DNA from: Ruminococcus sp.
GTDB taxonomy: Bacteria > Bacillota > Clostridia > Oscillospirales > Acutalibacteraceae
NCBI GenBank assembly: GCA_017404145.1
Contig: JAFRCW010000006.1
Coordinates: forward strand, 1-64,000
Direction of reading: 5' to 3'
Length of the DNA: 64,000 bases
Within the stretch, counting starts at the first letter, position 1. The number at the start of each line of letters is the position of its first letter. Shown in pieces: positions 50,846 to 59,074 of the stretch. The notes beneath the pieces are model-generated. The model saw only the letters and a list, made by a program, of their open reading frames with translations, was not told the DNA's origin and did not search any database. Position numbers and translations under genes: made by a program.

Positions 50846-52239
50846 CATATTCGATTGACCGGCTTGCCGATCGCTTCATTGGAAGGGAGATTCGCGAGCC
50901 ATTTTTGGATAAAGGTCGCGTCGAGAACGGTGACGACATTGTCCTCATCGGTATCTGCCGCTGCTTCAATGAATACACGGTTCGGCAGATTGGCGAGCTT
51001 CTTCTGTACTGCCGTCGCGTCGATGACCGTGACCTTGGTATCCCCGTCGACGTCGCCGAGAAGAATCTGAGCTTCGGTCGGCTCTGTGGATTCTTCACAG
51101 AGGTCGCATAACCCGTTATGGTTTTCGTCGATATGTCCGAGTGATGCGAGCTTTCTCTGATACTCGTTGCCGCACTTTCCGCATCTGAGGGTAAAGCTGC
51201 CGTCTGTCTCACATCCCGCCTCTTGCCGGGCAGCTTCTTCATACCGATGCTCACACCCGATATGCGTAGGAGTTGCCATCCCTATGGGCAGCTCCTGCGA
51301 GAATATCTGCCACGCCAGCTCGGGATAGTCGATGAACACGTTGCGGTTACCCTGCACCTTCTGTGTCAGATCATTTCTCTCCATCTCCCAAGTATCAACC
51401 GGATCGTTCGCGCACCATTGCAGGAGAACAGTAAGATCTTCCACTGCCTTTTTGCCGCTGTTTTTATCATCGTCGACGTCAAACGCGGGGAGTCCCTCAC
51501 TCATCGCAGTATAAAGATTCGGCTGTTCCCAGCGGCAGTAAACATAGAGCAGTATCCGCGCAACGTCGCCTTTGACGTCGTCTTTACATTCAAAAAGATC
51601 ATTTTCCTGACTGACATAGTAGGTCAAGGTATCGCTCAAATAACCTTCTTGATATCCGCCGGAATAGGTGCCGCTGATATAACCGAAGGTGTGGTCGCTC
51701 TTCGCGTTATTGACGGAAGCGACAGAGGGTCTGAGATGGTGCAGATCCGCGCCGCCGTTTTTCTGATAGAAAGAAGCCCGGCTTTTGGGCCAGATATGCT
51801 CTCGGTTCATCATAACGCCCTCCCCCATCATCACATTGGAGTAGAACATCACATAGCTGTCGCTGCTCTGTACAGCGTCGGTATACGGCCAGAAATACGC
51901 CAAAGAGCCTTTTTTATATCCCGCATAGGAGGTTTGGTAGCTGTGGGTATTCGCCATCAGCTCGTGCAAGGCGGAAAACAGCTCGTTATCCTGCATAGCA
52001 CAAAGGCTTGTGGAAACATCCTTTGCGCCGGAGAGGTTTTTCAGGTTATCATAGCTGTACGCGTCGGTATAGTACGCCTGCGCCTGCTCTGACAAAGCGG
52101 TGCATACCCGATGGCGCGGCTGCGTATTCTTTGACGGCAGCTCGCCGAGCGCAAGAGCGGGAGCGGAGCAGATCATCACTGCCGCCGACGCTATACAAAG
52201 AATACCGATAATAACTCGGATCAAACGTTTGCTTTTCAT
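50845..52239 (-). CDS. Secreted endonuclease I with a C-terminal dockerin
   Basis: A 464-aa protein. Signal peptide (MKSKRLIRVIIGILCIASAAVMICSAPALA) then an Endonuclease I domain (PF04231; about residues 40-290) with the catalytic His motif NREHIWPKSR and DLHHLRPS. A cysteine-rich zinc-like stretch (CEHRYEEAARQEAGCE ... CGKCGNEY ... CDLCEE) sits between the nuclease and the type I dockerin (GDVDGDTKVTVIDATAVQK and DTDEDNVVTVLDATFIQKW), which would tether it to a cohesin scaffold. The start at 52239 has AAAGG about 8 bases upstream; the longer frame would hide the signal. Confidence 0.88.
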   Translation of the reverse strand: MKSKRLIRVIIGILCIASAAVMICSAPALALGELPSKNTQPRHRVCTALSEQAQAYYTDAYSYDNLKNLSGAKDVSTSLCAMQDNELFSALHELMANTHSYQTSYAGYKKGSLAYFWPYTDAVQSSDSYVMFYSNVMMGEGVMMNREHIWPKSRASFYQKNGGADLHHLRPSVASVNNAKSDHTFGYISGTYSGGYQEGYLSDTLTYYVSQENDLFECKDDVKGDVARILLYVYCRWEQPNLYTAMSEGLPAFDVDDDKNSGKKAVEDLTVLLQWCANDPVDTWEMERNDLTQKVQGNRNVFIDYPELAWQIFSQELPIGMATPTHIGCEHRYEEAARQEAGCETDGSFTLRCGKCGNEYQRKLASLGHIDENHNGLCDLCEESTEPTEAQILLGDVDGDTKVTVIDATAVQKKLANLPNRVFIEAAADTDEDNVVTVLDATFIQKWLANLPSNEAIGKPVNRI

Positions 52240-52315
52240 CTTATAAACCTTTCGTTTGTGCTCCTCAGATAAAAACGACGCTGTGCGGACACAGCGCCGT
52301 GATAAACAAAGAAGT

Positions 52316-52711
52316 TTATTTAACAATATTTCTCCAGTCGAGATCACCGCGCTCGAGACCGTGGATCAGCACCTCGGCGGTAGCGATGTTGGTAGCGACG
52401 GGAATGTTGTGCATATCACACAGCCTGAGAAGATTCATATCGTTCGGCTCATGCGGCTTGGGGTTAAGAGGATCTCTGAAAAAGATGAGCATATCGATTT
52501 CGTTGCAGGCGATACGCGCGGCGACCTGCTGGTCTCCGCCCTGGGAACCGCCTAAGAATGTCTGGATCTGCAGGCCTGTCGCTTCGGATACCATCTTGCC
52601 CGTTGTGCCGGTAGCGCACATTTTATTCCTGCTGAGCACGCCGCAGTATGCGATACAAAACTGTACCATCAATTCTTTCTTTTCATCGTGGGCGATAATA
52701 GCAATATTCAT
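52316..52711 (-). CDS. mgsA: Methylglyoxal synthase
   Basis: A 131-aa protein that turns dihydroxyacetone phosphate into methylglyoxal plus phosphate, a bypass of glycolysis under phosphate limitation. Motifs: [12 protein letters not shown] at the N-terminus, [24 protein letters not shown] (with the catalytic Asp), [15 protein letters not shown] and NIPVATN. GGAGG lies 5 bases before the ATG. It is 32 bases after the minD-like gene on the same strand. In clostridia mgsA is often the last gene of the mre-min-rodA cluster, which fits this spot. Confidence 0.95.
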   Translation of the reverse strand: MNIAIIAHDEKKELMVQFCIAYCGVLSRNKMCATGTTGKMVSEATGLQIQTFLGGSQGGDQQVAARIACNEIDMLIFFRDPLNPKPHEPNDMNLLRLCDMHNIPVATNIATAEVLIHGLERGDLDWRNIVK

Positions 52712-52743
52712 ACTTACCTCCGTATAAATCTTCTCCGGTTTTT

Positions 52744-53484
52744 TTATACTTTAGCGATGACGGGTACGTCCACACCCTCTATTCTTTTGGTAACAGCTGA
52801 GAAAATCAGAGAAGCCTGCGACCAGTTGTTCAGCAGCTCTCCTCTCTGACATAAGGCGGTCACCCTGACGTCCTCGGGAATCAGCGCGATCAGTCTGAGC
52901 CCCGCTTCGTCGATCACCTCGTCAAGATCCTCATACAGTCCCATCTTACAAAACCGTTCTTTTTCAAAACGGTTGATTACCAGTCGAACGTCTTTGACGC
53001 TCATCGTTTCTAATCTTTTGCGGATATTCTGGCATCCTCTGATAGAGATCGGCTCTGCGTTGATCACCACCAGCGCCGTATCGGCGGCGTATGCCGCGGT
53101 AACAAAGCCCGAACCGGTTCCCGCGGGGGAATCGATCAGGATATAGTCAAAGTCATCTTTTATTCTTTCGATCAATTCTTTCAAAAGAGAGGGAGATACT
53201 TCGTCGTCGGCATACAGCGGAGCCGCGACACAGTAAAGTTCAAAATCCGCCGACGCTTTATAGAAAGCGTCGCGGTTTTCGCATCCGCCGCTGATAATAT
53301 CCGAGATATCGTATACCAGACGGTCGGAGATGCCGAACATCATATCCACACCGCGCATGCCGCTGTCGCAGTCGATCAGCAGTACTCTCTTATTCTCTTT
53401 TGCGAAAGCTGCCGCGACGCCCGCGCAGACGGTGGTCTTGCCTGTGCCGCCCTTGCCCGACGCGACTACGATAACCTTGCCCAT
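52744..53484 (-). CDS. minD: MinD-like ParA ATPase
   Basis: A 246-aa protein starting [22 protein letters not shown], a deviant Walker A (GKGGTGKTT) of the MinD/ParA class. Other motifs: [18 protein letters not shown] and [17 protein letters not shown], plus [17 protein letters not shown]. MinD directs the division septum away from the poles. The usual C-terminal amphipathic membrane-targeting helix is not recognisable (ends [11 protein letters not shown]), and minC and minE are absent around it, so its role may differ. AGAGG precedes the chosen ATG. A separate promoter lies at 53544-53572. Confidence 0.82.
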   Translation of the reverse strand: MGKVIVVASGKGGTGKTTVCAGVAAAFAKENKRVLLIDCDSGMRGVDMMFGISDRLVYDISDIISGGCENRDAFYKASADFELYCVAAPLYADDEVSPSLLKELIERIKDDFDYILIDSPAGTGSGFVTAAYAADTALVVINAEPISIRGCQNIRKRLETMSVKDVRLVINRFEKERFCKMGLYEDLDEVIDEAGLRLIALIPEDVRVTALCQRGELLNNWSQASLIFSAVTKRIEGVDVPVIAKV

Positions 53485-53543
53485 ATCATATACCTCTATA
53501 TCAAAGCTGCACATACCATAAACAACTCGATATTAGTAGATAT

Positions 53544-53572
53544 ATTTTACCACAAATTGCACGAAAGAGCAA
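53544..53572 (-). promoter_or_regulatory. Promoter of minD-mgsA
   Basis: Minus strand: TTGCTC, 17-bp spacer, TAAAAT, about 60 bases before the minD ATG. It lies downstream of the PBP2 terminator. Confidence 0.5.
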
Positions 53573-53630
53573 TCAAAATCAACTGTTCTTTTTGTAGAAT
53601 TATTCTCCCTTTTATTAGTCATTTTCAATA

Positions 53631-53671
53631 AAGAAAGCCCGAAAAACGGCTGAAACAGCGGTTTTTCGGGT
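53631..53671 (-). terminator. Terminator after mrdA (PBP2)
   Basis: CCCGAAAAAC pairs with GTTTTTCGGG around a 14-nt loop; on the minus strand CTTTCTTTAT follows. Confidence 0.8.
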
Positions 53672-53737
53672 CTCTTTGTATTAACTTACAGAGATTTTAA
53701 AAAGAAAACAAACCATCATCCTATGATCCGTTTTGTA

Positions 53738-55807
53738 TCAGCTTTTCCACGGATGCTTCTTCACCTCGTCTACGGTCTTGCCATAGAAGTAGGCGTCCAT
53801 CATATCCATCGCGACATACTGTGAAAACCAGCTTCTGGCGCCGTGCTCAAGCACGACCGCTACAGCGATCTCGGGACTCTCATACGGCGCGTAACAGATG
53901 AAAGTAGTGTGGTCGGATCCCGCGTTCTCGGCGGTACCGGTTTTTGCCGCCATATGGATCGGATATTTTCCGGCATAGGTGGATGCGGTACCCTCGGTCA
54001 CGACCGCCCGCATCGCCTCCGATACGATATGCAGATTATCAAACGAAAGTCCCGCGTCGGAGACAACCGTCGGTTTTTTCGGATCGTTATACAGAATATC
54101 GTTTTCTCTTTCGTAGTCGGTTACTTTTCTTACCATATGCGTCTGATAGCGGACGCCGTTGGTTGCGATTGTCGCGACATAAGTGGCGAGCTGTAAGGGG
54201 GTGAAGGTGTTATCCGACTGACCGATCGCCGCCTGAACGGTGTTGCCCTCATACCATGTGGTGGAGTCTCTTCCGGCGAGAACGCCCGGGCTCTCCCCTA
54301 CCTCAACGCCTGTTTTGACGCCCAAGCCGAACTTTTCGGCATACAGGTACATGGTGGTGATACCGGTTCTTCTTCCGACTTCGGCAAAATAATAGTTGCA
54401 GGAACGCTGCATCGCGTAATTTAATTTCACCGGTCCGTGGGTTCCCATGCATTTGACAACGTCGTTTTTATAATAGTCGTAGGTACCCGTACAGGTGATC
54501 TCCGTTTCATCGGTGATCACGCCCTCCTCCAGCGCGGCAAGCGCCACACACGGCTTGAACGATGAACCCGGAGAAAAAGCGCCGTCAAACGCGCGGTTGA
54601 ACATCGGCGTATGCTCGTCGGAATAGAGCCATTCACTGTATTCCTCGTCATAAAACTTGGATATATCATACGAAGGCGCCGTTGCTGCGGCAATGATCGA
54701 AAAATCTCTGAGGTCGATCATCACTGCTCCGCCTGCGTAACAGTCCTCACCTAAAAGCGTTTTTTGCTTTTCGTTGGAGTTTTTCCGATGTTCTACGACT
54801 TCTTCTCCGTATTTTCTTGCTTTTTCAATATTGGAGGCGAGCGTCCAGTTGGCGACCTCCTGTACATTTTTGTTGATGGTCAGATAAACCGTGTTGCCCG
54901 GCTGTGCTTTGACCGTTTCTTTTTCGGAGACTACGTTGCCGTCCGCATCCTTGATCACGGTTTTTTCACCCGCCTTGCCGCGCAGGTATTTTTCCATCGC
55001 GGATTCGATTCCGAACTTGCCGATTTCGTCGTCTAGGCTGTAGCCTTCGTCTTTTTTCTCTTCGTATTCTTCTTCGTTGAGCGCGCCGACGACGCCCAGC
55101 AGATGCGGAATCAGGGTACCGTTTTTGATCACGCGGTTGTTGATGGTTCGGATCTCCACCCCGTGGATCGTCTGGGTCCTCTCGGCGACTACCGCGACGA
55201 TATCGTCCGGTACGTTGGATGCAAAAACATACACCTGTGAATAGGAATATCCTTTTTTCTCCATGTTATAGCGAACCGACAGGATGTTTTTCAGATCTAT
55301 CGGATCGGTAATGCTTTCTGCGTTGTAACGCTTTTTCAATCCTTCAATGATCTCATCCGCGGAGAGTCCGGTTCTTTTCAGAATCGCTTCGCTCTCGATG
55401 AACGCTATCTCGGAGTTGGTATCCCTGTCGTCGGTAAAAACATAGTTTTCGCCGTCGTAGCGAATCGGAAGGACGTCATAATACGGACAGGAGCAGGTAT
55501 TAAAGATCGTGACCAGTTTCAAAACCACATTGTTCAGATCTTTTTCGGAAATGTAGATTTTGTTCAGCGCGATCTCATAGGCGGTTTCGTTTACCACCAG
55601 CTCGTTTCCGTCTACGTCAAGGATTTCTCCTCTGGTAGCGGTGGATGTTTCGGTAAAAGCCGTGGATTCGCGGTTAAGTTCTCTGTACTCTTCGCCGTGC
55701 ACGATCTGCCAGTCATACAGGCGAATGACAAACAGCGTAAAAATCAGAAGCACAAGCGCGATACAAACGATAACTCTGACAACGCTTTTGCTTTTCTTTT
55801 CTTCCAC
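53738..55807 (-). CDS. mrdA: Penicillin-binding protein 2 (rod-shape transpeptidase)
   Basis: A 689-aa class B PBP. One N-terminal membrane anchor (about residues 10-29), then the PBP dimerisation/pedestal domain (about 40-330) and transpeptidase domain. The active site is SPGSSFKP (S-x-x-K), with RSCNYYF (S-x-N) and AAKTGTAEN (K-T-G). It cross-links peptidoglycan during side-wall elongation with RodA and MreBCD. The start is GTG at 55807 with GGAGG 7 bases upstream. Last gene of the mreB-mreC-mreD-mrdA cluster; rodA is not in this window. Confidence 0.92.
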   Translation of the reverse strand: MEEKKSKSVVRVIVCIALVLLIFTLFVIRLYDWQIVHGEEYRELNRESTAFTETSTATRGEILDVDGNELVVNETAYEIALNKIYISEKDLNNVVLKLVTIFNTCSCPYYDVLPIRYDGENYVFTDDRDTNSEIAFIESEAILKRTGLSADEIIEGLKKRYNAESITDPIDLKNILSVRYNMEKKGYSYSQVYVFASNVPDDIVAVVAERTQTIHGVEIRTINNRVIKNGTLIPHLLGVVGALNEEEYEEKKDEGYSLDDEIGKFGIESAMEKYLRGKAGEKTVIKDADGNVVSEKETVKAQPGNTVYLTINKNVQEVANWTLASNIEKARKYGEEVVEHRKNSNEKQKTLLGEDCYAGGAVMIDLRDFSIIAAATAPSYDISKFYDEEYSEWLYSDEHTPMFNRAFDGAFSPGSSFKPCVALAALEEGVITDETEITCTGTYDYYKNDVVKCMGTHGPVKLNYAMQRSCNYYFAEVGRRTGITTMYLYAEKFGLGVKTGVEVGESPGVLAGRDSTTWYEGNTVQAAIGQSDNTFTPLQLATYVATIATNGVRYQTHMVRKVTDYERENDILYNDPKKPTVVSDAGLSFDNLHIVSEAMRAVVTEGTASTYAGKYPIHMAAKTGTAENAGSDHTTFICYAPYESPEIAVAVVLEHGARSWFSQYVAMDMMDAYFYGKTVDEVKKHPWKS

Positions 55808-55852
55808 GCCTGCGCCTCCTTTCCATATGATAAAAGTTTGATTTGTCTCAGT

Positions 55853-56368
55853 TTATTCTTCCGCGGATATCATCCGGTAGAAGAATCGGTTGATAAAATA
55901 AAAGACAACTGAACAGACAAAAGTCTGCGCCATTCGGGAAATCAAGTTTTGTGTAAAATAGCTCCACGGGTCGGTATAACCCTTAAAAACGTATTCAAAA
56001 AGGAAATACAGCATAAATACCGACGCCGTTACCAAAAAAGAACAGATGATAAAATTGGTAAAATTCGCCCGGATGAGGTTGTTTGCGGCATAACCGATCA
56101 CAAAACACAGAACGGTCAGCGCAACGGTAAACACACCGATCGCGTTGGAATATCCCAGATCGATCAGTACGCCGCACACGATACCGAAAATCATCGAAGG
56201 GATCTCTCTCTCAAAAATCGATATGGTCACGGCAACGCACAGCAAAAGGCACGGCTTTGCCCCCCACAGCTCGGGCAGCAGCCGCGGTGTGGTACATAAG
56301 ACAAATACCAGGATGATCTCTACGGTATAGGCAAGATACCGGAATACGGACGCGGTTTTCTCTGTCAT
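55853..56368 (-). CDS. mreD: Rod-shape-determining protein MreD
   Basis: A 171-aa membrane protein with five or six helices, including VEIILVFVLCTTPRLLPELWGA, and the family-type FGIVCGVLIDLGYSNAIG. It links MreC and the elongation synthase. Located directly between mreC (2-bp gap) and mrdA, the standard order. Confidence 0.85.
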   Translation of the reverse strand: MTEKTASVFRYLAYTVEIILVFVLCTTPRLLPELWGAKPCLLLCVAVTISIFEREIPSMIFGIVCGVLIDLGYSNAIGVFTVALTVLCFVIGYAANNLIRANFTNFIICSFLVTASVFMLYFLFEYVFKGYTDPWSYFTQNLISRMAQTFVCSVVFYFINRFFYRMISAEE

Positions 56369-56370
56369 AC

Positions 56371-57219
56371 TTACTCCCCGCTGTCGCCAATCAGGATCTC
56401 GCCCTGTCCGGAGAATCCGATGATGATCGCCGCGTCGGTGATCTTTTTCAAATTCTCATAAGGCTCAATAACCGCGTAATAAGAGGAATCGTAGGTATCA
56501 TATCCCAAATCCACCACCTCGCCGATCGGCAGACCTTTGGGATAAATACCGCTGACGCCGGTCGTGGTGATGATATCGCCGACTTCGACCTGATTACTGT
56601 AGGTCAGCTTGGAGAACACGGTTTGGTTGCGATAAGCGTATTTGGACGAGCCGGTGACAATACCGGTGTCGCCGCTCTTGGTATCCTCAGCGCCGATCCT
56701 TGTACCGGGAGAAAGAACGGTCACAACCTTACAGGTATTCAGATCACATTCGGACACCCAGCCGATCAAGCCGGTTTCGCTGACAACGGGATCTCCCTCT
56801 TTCACGCCCGAGGAACTTCCTTTGTCCAGCGAAAAAGCGGAAAACTCATCATTCGTATCTCTTCTTAACGCCATCGCAGGCACCAGCGTAAAGTCGGGGT
56901 GCTGTTTTTTCAGCTCATAGAACTTCCACAGTCTGACGTTCTCGCTTTTGACCGCGTAGTAATCCACCAGCTGCGCTCTGAGGTCTGCGTTTTCTTTTTT
57001 GAGTTTTTTATACTCTTCCAAAAGCTCCTGATCGCTGAGTCCGTCTTTTCCGTCGTCGGTCGCCGCCGCGGTCACGCTCGACAGTCCTGCCGTCATTCCG
57101 TTGATCACCGTGGACACAAAGTTATTCCCGACGTTCTGAGTGAACACCGAGAGCATAACCAGCACCAACAGCACCGAGAGCAGTATTTTGATTTTTGTCG
57201 ATTTCAAGAATTCTTTCAT
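56371..57219 (-). CDS. mreC: Rod-shape-determining protein MreC
   Basis: A 282-aa protein. One N-terminal membrane helix (about 9-27), a coiled coil (about 65-100: LLEEYKKLKKENADLRAQL) and two beta-barrel domains with the family motifs GLIGWVSECD and SGIYPKGLPIGEVVDLGYD. It organises the elongation complex outside the membrane. Starts MKEFLKSTKIKILLS. Confidence 0.9.
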   Translation of the reverse strand: MKEFLKSTKIKILLSVLLVLVMLSVFTQNVGNNFVSTVINGMTAGLSSVTAAATDDGKDGLSDQELLEEYKKLKKENADLRAQLVDYYAVKSENVRLWKFYELKKQHPDFTLVPAMALRRDTNDEFSAFSLDKGSSSGVKEGDPVVSETGLIGWVSECDLNTCKVVTVLSPGTRIGAEDTKSGDTGIVTGSSKYAYRNQTVFSKLTYSNQVEVGDIITTTGVSGIYPKGLPIGEVVDLGYDTYDSSYYAVIEPYENLKKITDAAIIIGFSGQGEILIGDSGE

Positions 57220-57289
57220 TTTGTTGTTTTTTTAAAGGCAGCGCTTCTTGGCGTCGTAAACGATTTTCCCTTGTTTTTTCTTGTTTTCT

Positions 57290-57331
57290 AACCACTAATC
57301 ACTAATCACTAACCACTAACCACTAATCACT
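57290..57331. repeat. Heptamer tandem repeat between mreC and mreB
   Basis: About 5.6 direct copies of CACTAAY (CACTAAT or CACTAAC) run from 57293 to 57331. They interrupt the usual tight mreB-mreC junction (about 197 bp here), followed by a 22-bp palindrome at 57352-57373 (GGAAGGAGAG-AATT-type arms). Confidence 0.75.
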
Positions 57332-57416
57332 GTTATGTAACACGGCAAAGGAAGGAGAGAATTCTCCTTCCAACGCGGTTTTTATATTTCAGTTCTTATT
57401 TCTTCATTCTTATTTC

Positions 57417-58418
57417 TTAGTTATTCCTCGTGTGCTTCTGCCGGTAGCTCGGATCGAGCCGCATACCCGCGCCGTCAACCACACAGTCCAAGGGTCTTTC
57501 CGCAACATAGACCGGCATACCGGTCTGCTCTTCTACCAGCTTGTCCAGTCCGCGCAGCAGCGCGCCGCCGCCGGTGAGGGTGATACCTCTGTCGATGATA
57601 TCCGCCGCCAGTTCCGGAGGGGTTTTTTCCAATGTGTTGAGGATCGCGTCGATAATAATGTTCAGCGGATCTTTGAGCGCTTCTCTGACTTCCGCCGCGG
57701 TCACGCGGATGTTCTTTGGCAGACCGTCCACGAGATTCCTGCCCTTAACGGTCATATCGCCCTCGCCCTCAAACGGATGGGCGGAACCGATCTCTATCTT
57801 GATATCCTCGGCGGTACGCTCGCCGATAAGGAGGTTGTATTTCTTCTTGATATAGGAGATGATCGCTTCATCAAACTTGTCGCCCGCAACGCGTACCGAC
57901 TGAGAAGCGACGATATCGCCTAAGGATACGATACCGACCTCCGAAGTGCCGCCGCCGATATCGACGACCATACAGCCGGTGGGAGAATCCACAGGGAGTC
58001 CCGCGCCGATCGCGGCAGCCATCGGCTCTTCGATCAGCTCGACATCTCTGCCGCCCGCCTGACGCGCGGCGTCCTCTACCGCGTTTCTTTCTACCTCGGT
58101 AACACCGGAGGGAATACAGATCACGATTCTCGGCTTGGAGAAAAATCCGGATTTTACTACGGAACGGATAAAGTATTTCAGCATAGTAGCGGTGATCTCA
58201 AAATCGGCGATCACGCCGTCCTTAAGCGGGCGGATCGCGACGATCGAACCGGGCGTTCTGCCGATCATTTCTTTCGCTTCTCTGCCGACAGCGAGCACGA
58301 CATCACGCTTGACGTCAACCGCGACAACGGAGGGCTCGCGCATCACAACACCCTTTCCTTTCATATACACCAGCGTATTCGCTGTGCCTAAATCAATACC
58401 GATATCCTTTGAAAACAT
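57417..58418 (-). CDS. mreB: Rod-shape-determining actin-like protein MreB
   Basis: A 333-aa actin homologue. Nucleotide motifs: [14 protein letters not shown] (phosphate 1), [17 protein letters not shown] (phosphate 2) and [16 protein letters not shown] (adenosine), plus SVVAVD. Forms membrane filaments that direct PBP2/RodA. GAAAGGGG precedes the ATG at 58418. First gene of the mre cluster. Confidence 0.96.
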   Translation of the reverse strand: MFSKDIGIDLGTANTLVYMKGKGVVMREPSVVAVDVKRDVVLAVGREAKEMIGRTPGSIVAIRPLKDGVIADFEITATMLKYFIRSVVKSGFFSKPRIVICIPSGVTEVERNAVEDAARQAGGRDVELIEEPMAAAIGAGLPVDSPTGCMVVDIGGGTSEVGIVSLGDIVASQSVRVAGDKFDEAIISYIKKKYNLLIGERTAEDIKIEIGSAHPFEGEGDMTVKGRNLVDGLPKNIRVTAAEVREALKDPLNIIIDAILNTLEKTPPELAADIIDRGITLTGGGALLRGLDKLVEEQTGMPVYVAERPLDCVVDGAGMRLDPSYRQKHTRNN

Positions 58419-58497
58419 CCATATACCCCTTTCGTTGAATGATTAACTATCATTAATCAGTATATTATTTCCTCGTTATCTGCGGCTATGCGCCGAT

Positions 58498-58941
58498 TTA
58501 CTTTTTTCCGGTGGAGCCGAAGCCGCCGGCGCCTCGTTCGGTTGTATCAAGGCTGTCGACTTCTTCTATCTCGGGCAGCTCTACGGGCGCGATCACCACC
58601 TGGGCGATCCGCTCAAACGGTTCTACCGTAAAAGGCTCCTCAGAGCTGTTCAGCAATCCAACACACACCTCGCCGCGATAGTCGGAATCTACCACGCCGA
58701 CGCAGTTGGCGGGTGCGATGCCCTTCTTGATCGCCAGCCCCGAGCGCGCGTAGATGAACGCGGCATAGCGGGGACTCTCCGGCGCGACGGCGATCCCTGT
58801 CGGGATCAACGCTCTTTGGTGAGGAAGGATCTCCACAGGCTGATCCAAACACGCGTAAAGATCCATCCCCGCAGAGCCTTCTGTCGCTCTTTTGGGGATC
58901 TTGGCGTCGGGTCTTATTTTCATCACTTTTAATACACTCAT
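58498..58941 (-). CDS. dut: Deoxyuridine triphosphatase (dUTPase)
   Basis: A 147-aa trimeric dUTPase that turns dUTP into dUMP. All five motifs are visible: AGMDLYACLDQP (1), ARSGLAIKKG (2), GVVDSDYRGEV (3), PFERIAQVVIAP (4) and RGAGGFGSTG (5). The start at 58941 (MSVLKVMKIRPDAK) has AGGA 8 bases upstream; a longer frame is possible but adds charged residues without homology expectation. Confidence 0.94.
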   Translation of the reverse strand: MSVLKVMKIRPDAKIPKRATEGSAGMDLYACLDQPVEILPHQRALIPTGIAVAPESPRYAAFIYARSGLAIKKGIAPANCVGVVDSDYRGEVCVGLLNSSEEPFTVEPFERIAQVVIAPVELPEIEEVDSLDTTERGAGGFGSTGKK

Positions 58942-59074
58942 AGCGGATTCCTGCAAAAAGTTATCCTTTCTTTCATTTTTTAAAGCCAAAAACTGTTACA
59001 AAAATGTCATTATTCATATAAGGAATTTCCATTATTTCTTATCGGGAAAATCCATTTTTCTCTAAAATAATTCT

